Source: Phycisphaerales bacterium (GTDB lineage Bacteria > Planctomycetota > Phycisphaerae > Phycisphaerales > SM1A02). From it: a stretch of 53,266 nt of DNA. Position 1 is the stretch's first letter, and each line of letters opens with the position of its first letter. The stretch covers positions 1-53,266 of the forward strand of contig JASMLY010000037.1 of NCBI GenBank assembly GCA_030748455.1, given 5' to 3'. The notes below the pieces were generated by a model. That model did not search any database, was not told the DNA's origin, and worked only from the letters and a program-made list of their open reading frames with translations. A program made the translations under genes and the position numbers. This document shows positions 43,834 to 52,055 of this stretch, in pieces.

Positions 43834-43928
43834 TTCGTTGCCTGTGTGAGGCAACCCGAAGACGCTGCTTCGGCAGTCTGGTACGCCTCGTGGATAAGAG
43901 GCATTGAAAATGCAAAAGGGGTTTTGCT
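43834..43928 (+). ncRNA. Candidate structured leader RNA upstream of the B12-domain-like gene
   Basis: Four hairpins lie in a row. H1: TTCGTTGCC (43834-43842) with GGCAAC, a two-base bulge CC, then GAA (43850-43860). H2: AGA-CG-CTGC around the tetraloop TTCG, closing GCAG-TCT (43860-43879), a canonical C(UUCG)G. H3: GCCTC (43885-43889) with GAGGC (43898-43902). H4: GCAAAA-GGGG-TTTTGC (43912-43927), whose loop is the Shine-Dalgarno of the gene starting at 43929. It matches no known riboswitch that I recognise, including the B12 box. A regulatory role is inference. Confidence 0.4.
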
Positions 43929-44633
43929 GTGAAGACTGACACATTCTTAGAACAAATTTTTCCACTCTTGATCACAGGCGATCGTCCAAAAGCGCGAGCC
44001 CTTGTTGCACAAGCAATCACAAGTGGTTGGACACCAGAAGAAGTTGCCGAAAAGGGATTCTGGCCCGTACTTGAAACAATCCAATCGCTGTATCGAGGAG
44101 ATCAGATTACAAACTTAGCGCATCATTACGCTACACGATTACTTCGGTCACTCGTTGATCAAGTACAAGCTGGATACAACAAACAAGAATCCAATGGTAA
44201 ATCAATTTTATTATTCTGCGGACCAAGTGAAGGGGATGATCTTGCAGCACAAATCGTAGCAGACCTCTGCGAAGCAGATGGTTGGCAAGTGAAATTTGGT
44301 GGTGGTGGTGTTGCAGCAGATGAAATTCTCGCTGAAACAAACGAATGGAAACCCGATGCTCTTTGCATGTTCTCATCTGCTGCGTGTGATGCTCCACATA
44401 TTCGCGGAATCATAGATACGATCAAAGAAATTGGAGCCTGTCCAAACACACAAATCGTTGTCGGCGGAGGTCTCTTCAATCGAGTAGAAGGTCTTGCAGA
44501 AGAGATAGGCGCAGATCTTTGGGCGAGTTCCCCATGTGAGTTGAAAGAGAAAATAGTTACCGAATCAACTCGCCGTGCAACAGAAGATCAACGTACTGTT
44601 GGAAGAAATATGCGACCGAATAAAGCTGCATAG
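43929..44633 (+). CDS. B12-binding-domain-like protein lacking the cobalamin His
   Basis: A 234-residue protein with the plan of a cobalamin-binding unit: an N-terminal helical cap (WPVLETIQSLYRGDQITNLAHHYATRLLRSL) and a Rossmann-like domain (SILLFCGPSEGDDLAAQIVADLCEADGWQVKFGGGG, then NTQIVVGGGLF). The axial ligand motif ExHxxG appears as Glu101-x-Asp103 with no His, and the cap motif EH is HH (65-66), so cobalamin binding by the usual mode is doubtful. There is no MerR DNA-binding part and no methyltransferase neighbour. It starts at GTG 43929; AAGGGG seven bases upstream lies in a hairpin loop. A terminator follows. Confidence 0.75.
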   Translation: MKTDTFLEQIFPLLITGDRPKARALVAQAITSGWTPEEVAEKGFWPVLETIQSLYRGDQITNLAHHYATRLLRSLVDQVQAGYNKQESNGKSILLFCGPSEGDDLAAQIVADLCEADGWQVKFGGGGVAADEILAETNEWKPDALCMFSSAACDAPHIRGIIDTIKEIGACPNTQIVVGGGLFNRVEGLAEEIGADLWASSPCELKEKIVTESTRRATEDQRTVGRNMRPNKAA

Positions 44634-44658
44634 AACAACTAGAACACCTTTTTCAATG

Positions 44659-44690
44659 ACACAACGAATCGATTGATTCGTTGTGTTTTT
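44659..44690 (+). terminator. Terminator of the B12-domain-like gene
   Basis: A 12-pair perfect stem ACACAACGAATC (44659-44670) with GATTCGTTGTGT (44675-44686), loop GATT, then a run of T (44684-44690). It is a standard intrinsic terminator 25 bases after the stop at 44633. Confidence 0.9.
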
Positions 44691-44725
44691 TATAGAGTAT
44701 GATGGTGAGACGAAAGAGGTGATTT

Positions 44726-47194
44726 ATGAACGTAATACAGAAAATTTCAGTTTTCCTATTCTTCCTTAGTACGTGTTTATGTGCTGAATCTACTTTCTCC
44801 CAAGCAATGCCAATGTTTAACGATCCCTTGAAGATCACGCAGATCGAAAGGTATTCTGAAAGGCTTGATCTTACGAATGCTCAAAAGGAATCGCTGTTAC
44901 ATTCGTATGATCAGTATTTACTTGAATTCGAACATGCTCGTAACACAGAAATACAAAAATTTGAAGATCTCGTGACAACATTTGCAGAAGAATATGGATT
45001 CATGCAATTCCAAATTCCAGAACGAGCGCAGATTGACGCCTTAGTGAGTGCAGGAAGGCGAGCGATGAAAAGCATTGAACGCGTGGACAATGCTTTTTTT
45101 GACACAATCACAGGGATGTTCACAGAAAAACAACAGCGTGAGTTGAAGCGAATCCGAAATGAACGATCGTTGGACGCATATAGATTACTTGTTCTGGGAA
45201 TGGTCTCTGAAATGAACAAGAGTGCACGGCCAAATATGACAGAACTGTTTCATCATGCAGTCGGGGAAGAATCTACTCAGAACATGGATGCGTTAGAGCT
45301 CTATGAACAGCGAATGATCCGTCATTCAGAAGATACGCTTGATGTTCTTGTTGACGTGATTAGCCAGGCACTTGATATGGTTGATGAACTTGGGTTTAGA
45401 GAGATGGAGCGGGAAGAGCTGTTTATGCTTTTTATGGAGGAGGAGCGAATGGTTGACTTCAAGGCCAGAGGCGAGCAACTTCTTGCTCCCATCCAAAAAC
45501 AGGCGCACGAAATCAGCCTTCTCAATTGGAAAACTTGGAAAACATTAGATAGCCAGATCGCGGAAGAACATCGACGACCCTTTGCGTTGGTGTATTTTGG
45601 TAAGGGATTTCGTGATCCAGTTCGAGGGTATACAAAATTAGATCAACGGTTTGAAAAAGCACTTGGTTTATCTGAACTCAATGAAGGGCAACGTCAAGAA
45701 TTGTTATCCTTGTTGGGTGATTACAATGCAAGGAGTCTTACACTAGCGACAAAGTACGCAAAGATTCTCGTGCAGGCGTGGGAGTACCGTACGATTGATC
45801 AGCAAAGTAGTGGAACAACTGCATATGACGAAGAACGTGGTCAAGCTGAGGCAGCTCGCCAAAAACTTGTTGATTCTACGAAGTCTCGGCTTGATGGTAT
45901 TTTGGGTTCTTTTCTTTTGGCAATTCTTGACGATGACGTAGAAAAAAAGAAACGATCAGAGAACGGGGATGTGTACTACTACGAAGACTCTAAATCTGAA
46001 ACGGGTGCTGTACAAGTTGAACTTTCTGAACACGTACAAGTGAACTTGGCTGGCGGAGTCTATATCCCCAAACCAATGGGTGCTGAATTTGCAAAAAACA
46101 TCGCAAAACAATTAGGTTTAGGTGTGGATGGGGAAGAGATCGTAAATGCGTTGTATGCAGAGTATCGTGACAAGTATCAATCCTGCTACGACGTGGTGCA
46201 AGCCCAAAGCAAGGAACTAGATCAAGAAACATCGTTGGGACTAGGTCCTCGCCTCAGAAAGAAAGAAGAGCTTACTGAACAAGCAACTCAACAAGTAGAA
46301 TTGTTGGATGTTGCCTTTTTCGATGATCTTGCTGTGGTCACTGGTTTTAAACGAGATGATCCAAAAGTCAAAATGTTTGAGCAGTACAGGGTAAGAAAAC
46401 GGATCACTGCCACAGACTCAAGATTTGGTTGGAATAGAACGCCGGGAAAAGTGCTTGATCTTGTGCAAGTATTTGTAATTGATGACGAACACCTTACTGT
46501 ATCTGACGAATCTGCAAAGTGTCTACAGCGGACTATGCTCTCGTACCATGAGCAGGCTGATGAACTGTTTAGAGAAATTGCGCAAGCCGAGTTTGATATG
46601 AACCACTTATCTGACGCATTGATGATAGCGAATGAAATGGAACAATCTAGAAACAGCGCAGCGATGGCTGCGAAAATGCAGGATCGATGGGGTGAAGTGT
46701 TTGCAGCGATCAGGTCCTCAAAACAAACATTGGCGCGAACGAATCAAGAGATCGTTACTAGACTACTCAACGAGGTTTCAAACGAAGACTATTGGACACT
46801 CCGCAACCATTTTGTCAAGATAGCGTATCCGAAAGTGTTCAGTGATACCGGTAAAGCAACAACGATGCTCACAGCAGCTGAGGGTATTTCTACACTCAAT
46901 CCTGCTCAAAAAGGAGAACTCTCTCGATTGTCCGAACAGTATCAAGCAGAGTATTGGAATCTTTGTGAGCAGATGATTGAAATGGAAGAAGCAGAAGCAA
47001 TGGAAGAAACTGGAGAGAAGATGGTGTCGAGAACCAGTATCAAACGCCAAATCGATGGGGAAAAACTGCGATTTGAGCGATCAGAACTGAACGACCGAAT
47101 AAGAATGCGATTGCGAATGGTGCTCAATGAAGATCAAATCAAACATGTTCCAGGCCTTCGCCCTACCGTGACCGCAAGTGCTGAGAACAAGTAA
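44726..47194 (+). CDS. Large exported alpha-helical protein with LTxxQ-like segments
   Basis: An 822-residue protein of unknown function. A signal peptide (about 1-25, ending TFSQA) is followed by a highly charged, largely helical body that is likely coiled-coil. Short segments resembling the LTxxQ signature of Spy/CpxP-like periplasmic proteins recur: LTNAQ (49-53), FTEKQ (132-136), LNEGQ (318-322) and LNPAQ (near 724), each followed by a long amphipathic helix. Spy/CpxP proteins are periplasmic chaperone-like sensors of envelope stress, about 160 aa long; this one would be a multi-copy relative. The AGAGGTGA ribosome site precedes the ATG. It is convergent with the FAD/Fe-S gene across a repeat array. 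Confidence 0.7.
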   Translation: MNVIQKISVFLFFLSTCLCAESTFSQAMPMFNDPLKITQIERYSERLDLTNAQKESLLHSYDQYLLEFEHARNTEIQKFEDLVTTFAEEYGFMQFQIPERAQIDALVSAGRRAMKSIERVDNAFFDTITGMFTEKQQRELKRIRNERSLDAYRLLVLGMVSEMNKSARPNMTELFHHAVGEESTQNMDALELYEQRMIRHSEDTLDVLVDVISQALDMVDELGFREMEREELFMLFMEEERMVDFKARGEQLLAPIQKQAHEISLLNWKTWKTLDSQIAEEHRRPFALVYFGKGFRDPVRGYTKLDQRFEKALGLSELNEGQRQELLSLLGDYNARSLTLATKYAKILVQAWEYRTIDQQSSGTTAYDEERGQAEAARQKLVDSTKSRLDGILGSFLLAILDDDVEKKKRSENGDVYYYEDSKSETGAVQVELSEHVQVNLAGGVYIPKPMGAEFAKNIAKQLGLGVDGEEIVNALYAEYRDKYQSCYDVVQAQSKELDQETSLGLGPRLRKKEELTEQATQQVELLDVAFFDDLAVVTGFKRDDPKVKMFEQYRVRKRITATDSRFGWNRTPGKVLDLVQVFVIDDEHLTVSDESAKCLQRTMLSYHEQADELFREIAQAEFDMNHLSDALMIANEMEQSRNSAAMAAKMQDRWGEVFAAIRSSKQTLARTNQEIVTRLLNEVSNEDYWTLRNHFVKIAYPKVFSDTGKATTMLTAAEGISTLNPAQKGELSRLSEQYQAEYWNLCEQMIEMEEAEAMEETGEKMVSRTSIKRQIDGEKLRFERSELNDRIRMRLRMVLNEDQIKHVPGLRPTVTASAENK

Positions 47195-47226
47195 CCCACA
47201 TCGATGGGCCAACGTCCGTTGTTCTT

Positions 47227-47256
47227 CTAGACATAGTACGTTCCTAGACATAGTAC
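47227..47256. repeat. Direct repeat CTAGACATAGTAC, two copies
   Basis: The 13-base sequence CTAGACATAGTAC occurs at 47227-47239 and 47244-47256, a 17-base period, in the intergenic region after the 822-aa gene. The halves are not palindromic. It may be a protein-binding site or a trace of a duplication. Confidence 0.6.
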
Positions 47257-47318
47257 AACTGAACGCCATCTGCAAATCAGCATAAACCCTTTATTGACAA
47301 CAGTGTACAACACCTCTG

Positions 47319-47436
47319 CTCTGAGCATTGCTCAGAGCATACCTCTGTGCATACCTCTGTGTATACCTCTGTGTATACCTCTGTGCATACCTCTGTGTAT
47401 ACCTCTGTGCATTACTCTGAGCATAGCTCAGAGCAG
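47319..47436. repeat. Ten-unit 12-bp tandem array with hairpin ends
   Basis: Ten units repeat with an exact 12-base period. Units 3-8 are CTCTGTGYAT followed by AC or TA; units 1 and 9 are CTCTGAGCAT; units 2 and 10 are CTCAGAGCA-T/G. Adjacent GAG and CAG units at each end form hairpins: 47317-47326 with 47330-47339 (10 pairs) and 47415-47422 with 47426-47433 (8 pairs). It lies between two convergent genes. The open frame it gives (Pro-Leu-Cys-Ile repeats) has a weak TTG start and is not considered a gene. Confidence 0.85.
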
Positions 47437-47527
47437 GGCAAATGAGGTACTTGCAAGGTGTGCGGCCTTGTTCGGTGTAGAGGCACGGAAACAGAGGGAG
47501 GGACCTACATACATATAGGAAAAACCG

Positions 47528-50398
47528 TTAGGAAAAAGCCGCCGAAAGAACTTCTAGTGGGTGCTTAAAAGATCGTTGTTGAATTCGTTTTGCCTGACTA
47601 AAGCAAGAAAACCCTGTAGTAAGTGCATGGTTTTCAGTTGGTGCGTGGCTCCCCCAGGATCGGTGCCAAATCGCAATTGATTGGTCTCTGTGTTCTTTTT
47701 CATGGCCAAACATCCCGCCCATGCCACAGCACGATGTTTGCATGATTTCTAACTCGATCCCACATCGTTCAAAAATACTAGACCATTGCTCAGAACTCTC
47801 AGGAGCCACCGAACTTTCGATACAGTGTGGAAACAACTTCCAAGAGCCTGTATGTTCTAGAACCGGAAAATCTAGTTCGAGTAGCCATTCTTGGGGTAGT
47901 AACACAGGGATTGAGGTGTGGTTTTCGCCAAGGACTTTTGGATACTCATCGCGCCACAAGAGCGTTGCAGCTGGATCGATTCCTACGATAGATACACTTT
48001 GCTCTGCGAGGGCTCGTAGCCAATTTGTGTTCGCATTTGCAATCGATCGAAACGCCTTTAGATGCCCACGCACATGCAACGCCTTCCCACAAGTCCTCAG
48101 TGGGAGAACGGACACTTGTAATCCGAGTGTTTCAATAAGTTCGATAAAACTAGAAACGACTTGAGGTCTGCAGCACGAGGTGAATGTGTCTTGAAGCAAA
48201 ACAACGTCTGGCTTACTGTTCAAAATTTCATTCACAGAAGAAGTACAGATTCGATTGCGTGTATGTACTTTTGGAATATCCACTAAACCAAACAAACTAG
48301 AACTCCATGCCAAGAGTAAGAGTTTGCCAATCCAAGTAGATTTGAGCATGAGTATTTTCTCTGCATTGAAGAGTGCAAAATCTCGAAGTGGTCTCGGATA
48401 TCGTTCATAGTAATAATCAAGAAACACAGCACGCATGTGAGGGATGTCAAGTTGCATAGGGCATTGATGAACGCACGCTTTACATCCTAAGCATCCATGC
48501 AGTGATTCGTACACGTCGTGGGAAAAATCATCACGAATGAACCGATGAAATGCACGTAAGAAGATTGAACTTTTTTTCTTCGTTTCTCTCTTGCCTATTC
48601 TTTGAAGGATGTGGCGAATGAGTTCTGCTCTTCCCCGCGGGCTGTGTTTTTGATCATTCGTTGCTTGATAGGATGGGCACATTGCAGCATTGTTGGCAAC
48701 GCTTCTGCATTGACTGTTTGCATCACAGAGCAACGATCGATCAAGGATCTGCAGGGAAGCAGCAGAAGCGTTCGTAATTCCCCGATGGTTGGAATCAACT
48801 GAAGCGAGAGGATGGTGTTCAGAAGGGGTTGCGACTTTGCTAGGATTAAATTGATTGGTTGGATCAAAGGCAGATTTAACCCGACACATTTGCGCCCAAA
48901 GCAGATCGCCGAAGATCTTAGGCGCGAATTCACTTCGAAATCCCTTGCCATGTTCTCCCCAGAGAACTCCCCCATACGAATGAACGAGATCAACAACCTG
49001 CTCTGTTATTGTTCGAATGCGTGCATGATCGAATGTATCTCGCAAATCTAACGCAGGCCGGACGTGGATTACTCCAGCATCCACATGCCCAAACATCCCA
49101 ACACCAATTTGATGGCTCTCAAGAAGGGTACGAAACGCTGCAATAAAATCAGCAAGGTTTTCAGGTGGAACTGCGCAGTCCTCAACAAATGGAATAGGAC
49201 GTTTTGATGTTCCAGAAGCAGACAAAAAACCCACGCTCTTGTTTCGAAAATCCCAAGCCTCTTGGATAGTACGTTCTTCTACCAAAGTGTGGGCGGAAAG
49301 GACAGAACGTTTTGTTTTGATGCTTGCACTGCACGCCTCGATCTCTTCACATTCAATAAACAGGACGGCGTTACTCTTAGGATGTATTGAAGAGGGGAGG
49401 AGATCGATTGCTGAAGTAATCACTCGTTCATCAACGACTTCTACAGCTGTCGGGTTGAATTTGGTAAGGTTGGCTCCGAGCCGAAGGGCAGCATCGAAGC
49501 TCTCGAGCCCAACAACTAGCAATGTCCTACTTTTTGGAATGGCAACACACTGTAATGTAGCCTTGGTCGTAACGCCAAGTGTGCCTTCACTGCCACACAG
49601 GATGTAATTGAGATTCAATGTGTTCCTATCCCAGCCCATCGGTAAGTTGTAGCCAGTGACATACCGCGGGAGTGCTGGCCAATGCGTTTTGTACTCAGAA
49701 CTCGCAGTTTCACACGCACGCCTAACTTCACTGTGAATATCGCCAACAATGCCTGTTACATGTTCTAACGTATCAAGATTATTTTTGTGAATCTCTTTTG
49801 TTTCCCAAACAATTCCTCCACGAAGAACCGTTGTGAGCGACACAATTGAACCACTTGTTTTGCCATAGATAGCTGATCCCTTGCCAGCAGAATCGTTCCC
49901 AATCATTCCCCCGATGGTTGCTCGGTCAGCAGTTGCAACTGTTGGACCAAACATAAGCCCGTATGTAGCGAGTTCTTTATTGAGTGTAGCAAGGATCACG
50001 CCACATTCGACAGTGACTTGTTTTGCTTCAACATCGATATGGAGGATCCGATTCAAGTACTTTTTACAATCAAGTGAGATACCATCTGTGAGCGATTGCC
50101 CTGCTGTACTTGTACCTCCACCACGTGGAGCGATCTTGATTGATTGAAATTCCCTCGTTGCCAATTGGCGTAGAAGGAACGCCACATCTTCTTCAGATTT
50201 TGGAGCAATGACAGCTTGCGGTGTTTGCTCCCAAATCGAGTTGTCAGTTGCTGCGAGTGTTCGATCAACCTCACTTGTTGAGAGGTCACCCTGAAACCCA
50301 TCTTTCCGCAACTGAACAAATAGTTTTTGCAATAGCGAATTGGGGTGTTGGTCTTTAGGAAGTTGAGGGATCACTTGACAGGTTCTTCTATGTTCCAA
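47528..50398 (-). CDS. FAD-linked oxidase / Fe-S oxidoreductase, YdiJ-like (D-2-hydroxyacid dehydrogenase)
   Basis: A 956-residue fused protein. The N-terminal half is an FAD_binding_4 domain (RGGGTSTAGQSLTDGI; FGPTVATADRATIGGMIGND) with the FAD-oxidase C domain (GSEGTLGVTTKATLQC; GMFGHVDAGVIHVRP). The C-terminal half has a YdiJ-type Fe-S part (MCPSYQATNDQKHSPRGRA), a 4Fe-4S motif CLGCKACVHQCPMQLD, and two CCG domains (SCCRPQ; TSCCGMGGMFGHE). YdiJ-type enzymes oxidise D-2-hydroxyglutarate or D-lactate and pass electrons to the membrane. The ATG overlaps the end of the UnbV gene by 28 bases, so it is co-transcribed with it. Confidence 0.9.
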   Translation of the reverse strand: MEHRRTCQVIPQLPKDQHPNSLLQKLFVQLRKDGFQGDLSTSEVDRTLAATDNSIWEQTPQAVIAPKSEEDVAFLLRQLATREFQSIKIAPRGGGTSTAGQSLTDGISLDCKKYLNRILHIDVEAKQVTVECGVILATLNKELATYGLMFGPTVATADRATIGGMIGNDSAGKGSAIYGKTSGSIVSLTTVLRGGIVWETKEIHKNNLDTLEHVTGIVGDIHSEVRRACETASSEYKTHWPALPRYVTGYNLPMGWDRNTLNLNYILCGSEGTLGVTTKATLQCVAIPKSRTLLVVGLESFDAALRLGANLTKFNPTAVEVVDERVITSAIDLLPSSIHPKSNAVLFIECEEIEACSASIKTKRSVLSAHTLVEERTIQEAWDFRNKSVGFLSASGTSKRPIPFVEDCAVPPENLADFIAAFRTLLESHQIGVGMFGHVDAGVIHVRPALDLRDTFDHARIRTITEQVVDLVHSYGGVLWGEHGKGFRSEFAPKIFGDLLWAQMCRVKSAFDPTNQFNPSKVATPSEHHPLASVDSNHRGITNASAASLQILDRSLLCDANSQCRSVANNAAMCPSYQATNDQKHSPRGRAELIRHILQRIGKRETKKKSSIFLRAFHRFIRDDFSHDVYESLHGCLGCKACVHQCPMQLDIPHMRAVFLDYYYERYPRPLRDFALFNAEKILMLKSTWIGKLLLLAWSSSLFGLVDIPKVHTRNRICTSSVNEILNSKPDVVLLQDTFTSCCRPQVVSSFIELIETLGLQVSVLPLRTCGKALHVRGHLKAFRSIANANTNWLRALAEQSVSIVGIDPAATLLWRDEYPKVLGENHTSIPVLLPQEWLLELDFPVLEHTGSWKLFPHCIESSVAPESSEQWSSIFERCGIELEIMQTSCCGMGGMFGHEKEHRDQSIAIWHRSWGSHAPTENHALTTGFSCFSQAKRIQQRSFKHPLEVLSAAFS

Positions 50399-52035
50399 CG
50401 ACCACTCCCGAGAGAGTCAAACTTTTTGCTCACCGTAGATGGCCATGTGATGTCAACGTCAGTTACTTCCGTATGTTTACCGAGCCCGATATGCAGAACG
50501 TGTGACATCGACGTGAAGTAACTTCGGGCAGCACGAACTCGATGTCGTTGTCGTATACCGTTCAACGTGAATCGGACAATAGCACCGATAGCAGGAGCGC
50601 CATACGAATTACGGATATCAAGTTCAATGGAAGAGCCTTGTACTGTTACATTGTTGAGGAGATAGGCTTGAGCATCACGATTGACGACAACGATATCGAG
50701 TTTGCCATCTCCATTCAGATCACCTGAAGCAGCAGCTCTACTTGTGTGGTATGGAGAATTGGCAGTCCCCCCGCGAGGGAGAATCTGGGTCATGACTCCA
50801 TTTTCATTACCTGAAAAAAGTAGGTTCTGCTCAGCGTAGACATCTTCAACAACAGGATCGAATTTTCTAGAAATCCTTCCATTTGCTATGTAAAGATCGC
50901 AGTATCCATCATTGTTGAAATCTTCATGCAGTACTCCAAAACGTGTGTTCAATTTTGACAGACCAACTAGACCAGTTTGTCCTGTAGCGTCAGAGAAATA
51001 GCCATTCCCATCGTTAAGGAAAAGCGAATCACTTTGGTTTTCCATGTTCACAACAAGAATGTCAGGGTCTCCATCGAAATCTGCGTCAAAAATTTCAGTT
51101 CCCATCCCAGCTTTTTTACTTCCACTGCTGTCAATCGCACAGCCTCTTTTCATTGCTTCGTTTGCGAAACTCCCATCACATTGGTTGATCCAAAGGTGAT
51201 GCGGACTCATGTCATTGGCTACAAAAATATCATCATAGCCATCACCGTTGAAATCATCGATCCCAATGCCAAGACCATACCCATTCTCTGAAGCAACTGT
51301 CGATGGAATGGAAACATCTGTAAATGTACCATCGCCGTTGTTTTCATACAAAAGGTCGGGCAGGGGAGTTTGGTAGACCACTGGGGAACAATAATCGTGT
51401 TCATTAAAAAACAAGACTCCACATTCAGTTTCCTTAGTCTTGTCCCACTCAAGATACCGAGACACAAACAAATCTAAATCACCATCTCTGTCATAATCTA
51501 AAAAAGCAGAAGCAGTTGTCCACGTTTCATCTTTCATCCCCGCCTGTTTGCTCACATCTGTAAAGGTGGCGTTTCCATTATTGCGAAGCAGTGTGTCTTT
51601 ACCAAAATTTGTGATATACAAATCAAGATCACCATCGTTGTCATAATCACCTGAAGAAACGCCCATGCCATACCCCATGTCACCACCTTTTGATTCTGTT
51701 GTGATGTTTCGAAACAAACCTTGTTCGTTCAAGAACAACTGATTTGCATTTTGCTGCTTCCCAATCGAAAACATGGAACCACCTTGAACGAAATACAGAT
51801 CAAGATCCTCATCTTGATCTATATCAATGAGCGCAACACCACCTCCAATAATTTCAGGCATGTGGTGGTTCCCCTCCGCGCCGCTCTCCCACGTAAACAG
51901 AATTCCCCGTTCAGTTGCTTCTTCGATAAACCAAGGATCGGAGTTGTGTGCTTTGGGGATAGGGATTTTTTGTGGTGGCGCTTCTGCGCAGTTCGCAAGC
52001 ACAAGGGCGGTGAGTACAACAAAACCGTGTCGCAT
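50371..52035 (-). CDS. FG-GAP/VCBS lipoprotein with UnbV/ASPIC C-terminal domain (CRTAC1-like)
   Basis: A 554-residue exported protein. A lipobox LVLANC marks Cys16. The body is a series of FG-GAP/VCBS repeats with calcium loops such as DIDQDEDLDLYFV, DYDNDGDLDLYITN, DYDRDGDLDLFVS and DFNGDGYDDIFVAND, forming a beta-propeller. The C-terminus matches the ASPIC/UnbV domain (NSYGAPAIGAIVRFTLNGI; HVLHIGLGKHTEVTDVDITWP). Such proteins are extracellular, common in planctomycetes and possibly involved in adhesion or glycan binding. TAGAAT lies nine bases before the ATG. Confidence 0.9.
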   Translation of the reverse strand: MRHGFVVLTALVLANCAEAPPQKIPIPKAHNSDPWFIEEATERGILFTWESGAEGNHHMPEIIGGGVALIDIDQDEDLDLYFVQGGSMFSIGKQQNANQLFLNEQGLFRNITTESKGGDMGYGMGVSSGDYDNDGDLDLYITNFGKDTLLRNNGNATFTDVSKQAGMKDETWTTASAFLDYDRDGDLDLFVSRYLEWDKTKETECGVLFFNEHDYCSPVVYQTPLPDLLYENNGDGTFTDVSIPSTVASENGYGLGIGIDDFNGDGYDDIFVANDMSPHHLWINQCDGSFANEAMKRGCAIDSSGSKKAGMGTEIFDADFDGDPDILVVNMENQSDSLFLNDGNGYFSDATGQTGLVGLSKLNTRFGVLHEDFNNDGYCDLYIANGRISRKFDPVVEDVYAEQNLLFSGNENGVMTQILPRGGTANSPYHTSRAAASGDLNGDGKLDIVVVNRDAQAYLLNNVTVQGSSIELDIRNSYGAPAIGAIVRFTLNGIRQRHRVRAARSYFTSMSHVLHIGLGKHTEVTDVDITWPSTVSKKFDSLGSGRWNIEEPVK

Positions 52036-52044
52036 GTACAGGGG

Positions 52045-52050
52045 ATTCTA
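52045..52050 (-). promoter_or_regulatory. -10-like hexamer TAGAAT before the UnbV lipoprotein gene
   Basis: On the minus strand TAGAAT ends nine bases before the ATG at 52035 with no ribosome site in between, the same spacing as at murC and lptF. Sequence match only. Confidence 0.35.
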
Positions 52051-52055
52051 ACTGT

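Larger units (their letters stand above)
47195..47527. other. 333-base convergent intergenic region
   Basis: Between the 822-aa gene (plus) and the FAD/Fe-S gene (minus). It holds the direct repeat at 47227 and the 12-bp array at 47319; no intrinsic terminator, ORF with a good start or RNA gene was recognised in the rest. The hairpins at the array ends may act as terminators or transcript ends. Confidence 0.5.

Noticed and set aside
43748..43929. Cobalamin riboswitch upstream of the B12-domain-like gene
   Set aside because: The B12 box (GCCACTG) and the conserved core were looked for and are not present; the hairpins do not fit the known fold.
47319..47436. CRISPR array
   Set aside because: The period is 12 bases with almost no spacer, the units vary, and no cas gene is in the window.
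47294..47518. ORF with Pro-Leu-Cys-Ile repeats across the 12-bp array
   Set aside because: The 12-base period is a multiple of three, so any frame without a stop stays open. The start is TTG without a ribosome site and the composition is not protein-like.
47195..47527. Integron attC-like or insertion-sequence ends
   Set aside because: No core sites, integrase, transposase or target-site duplication was seen around the repeats.
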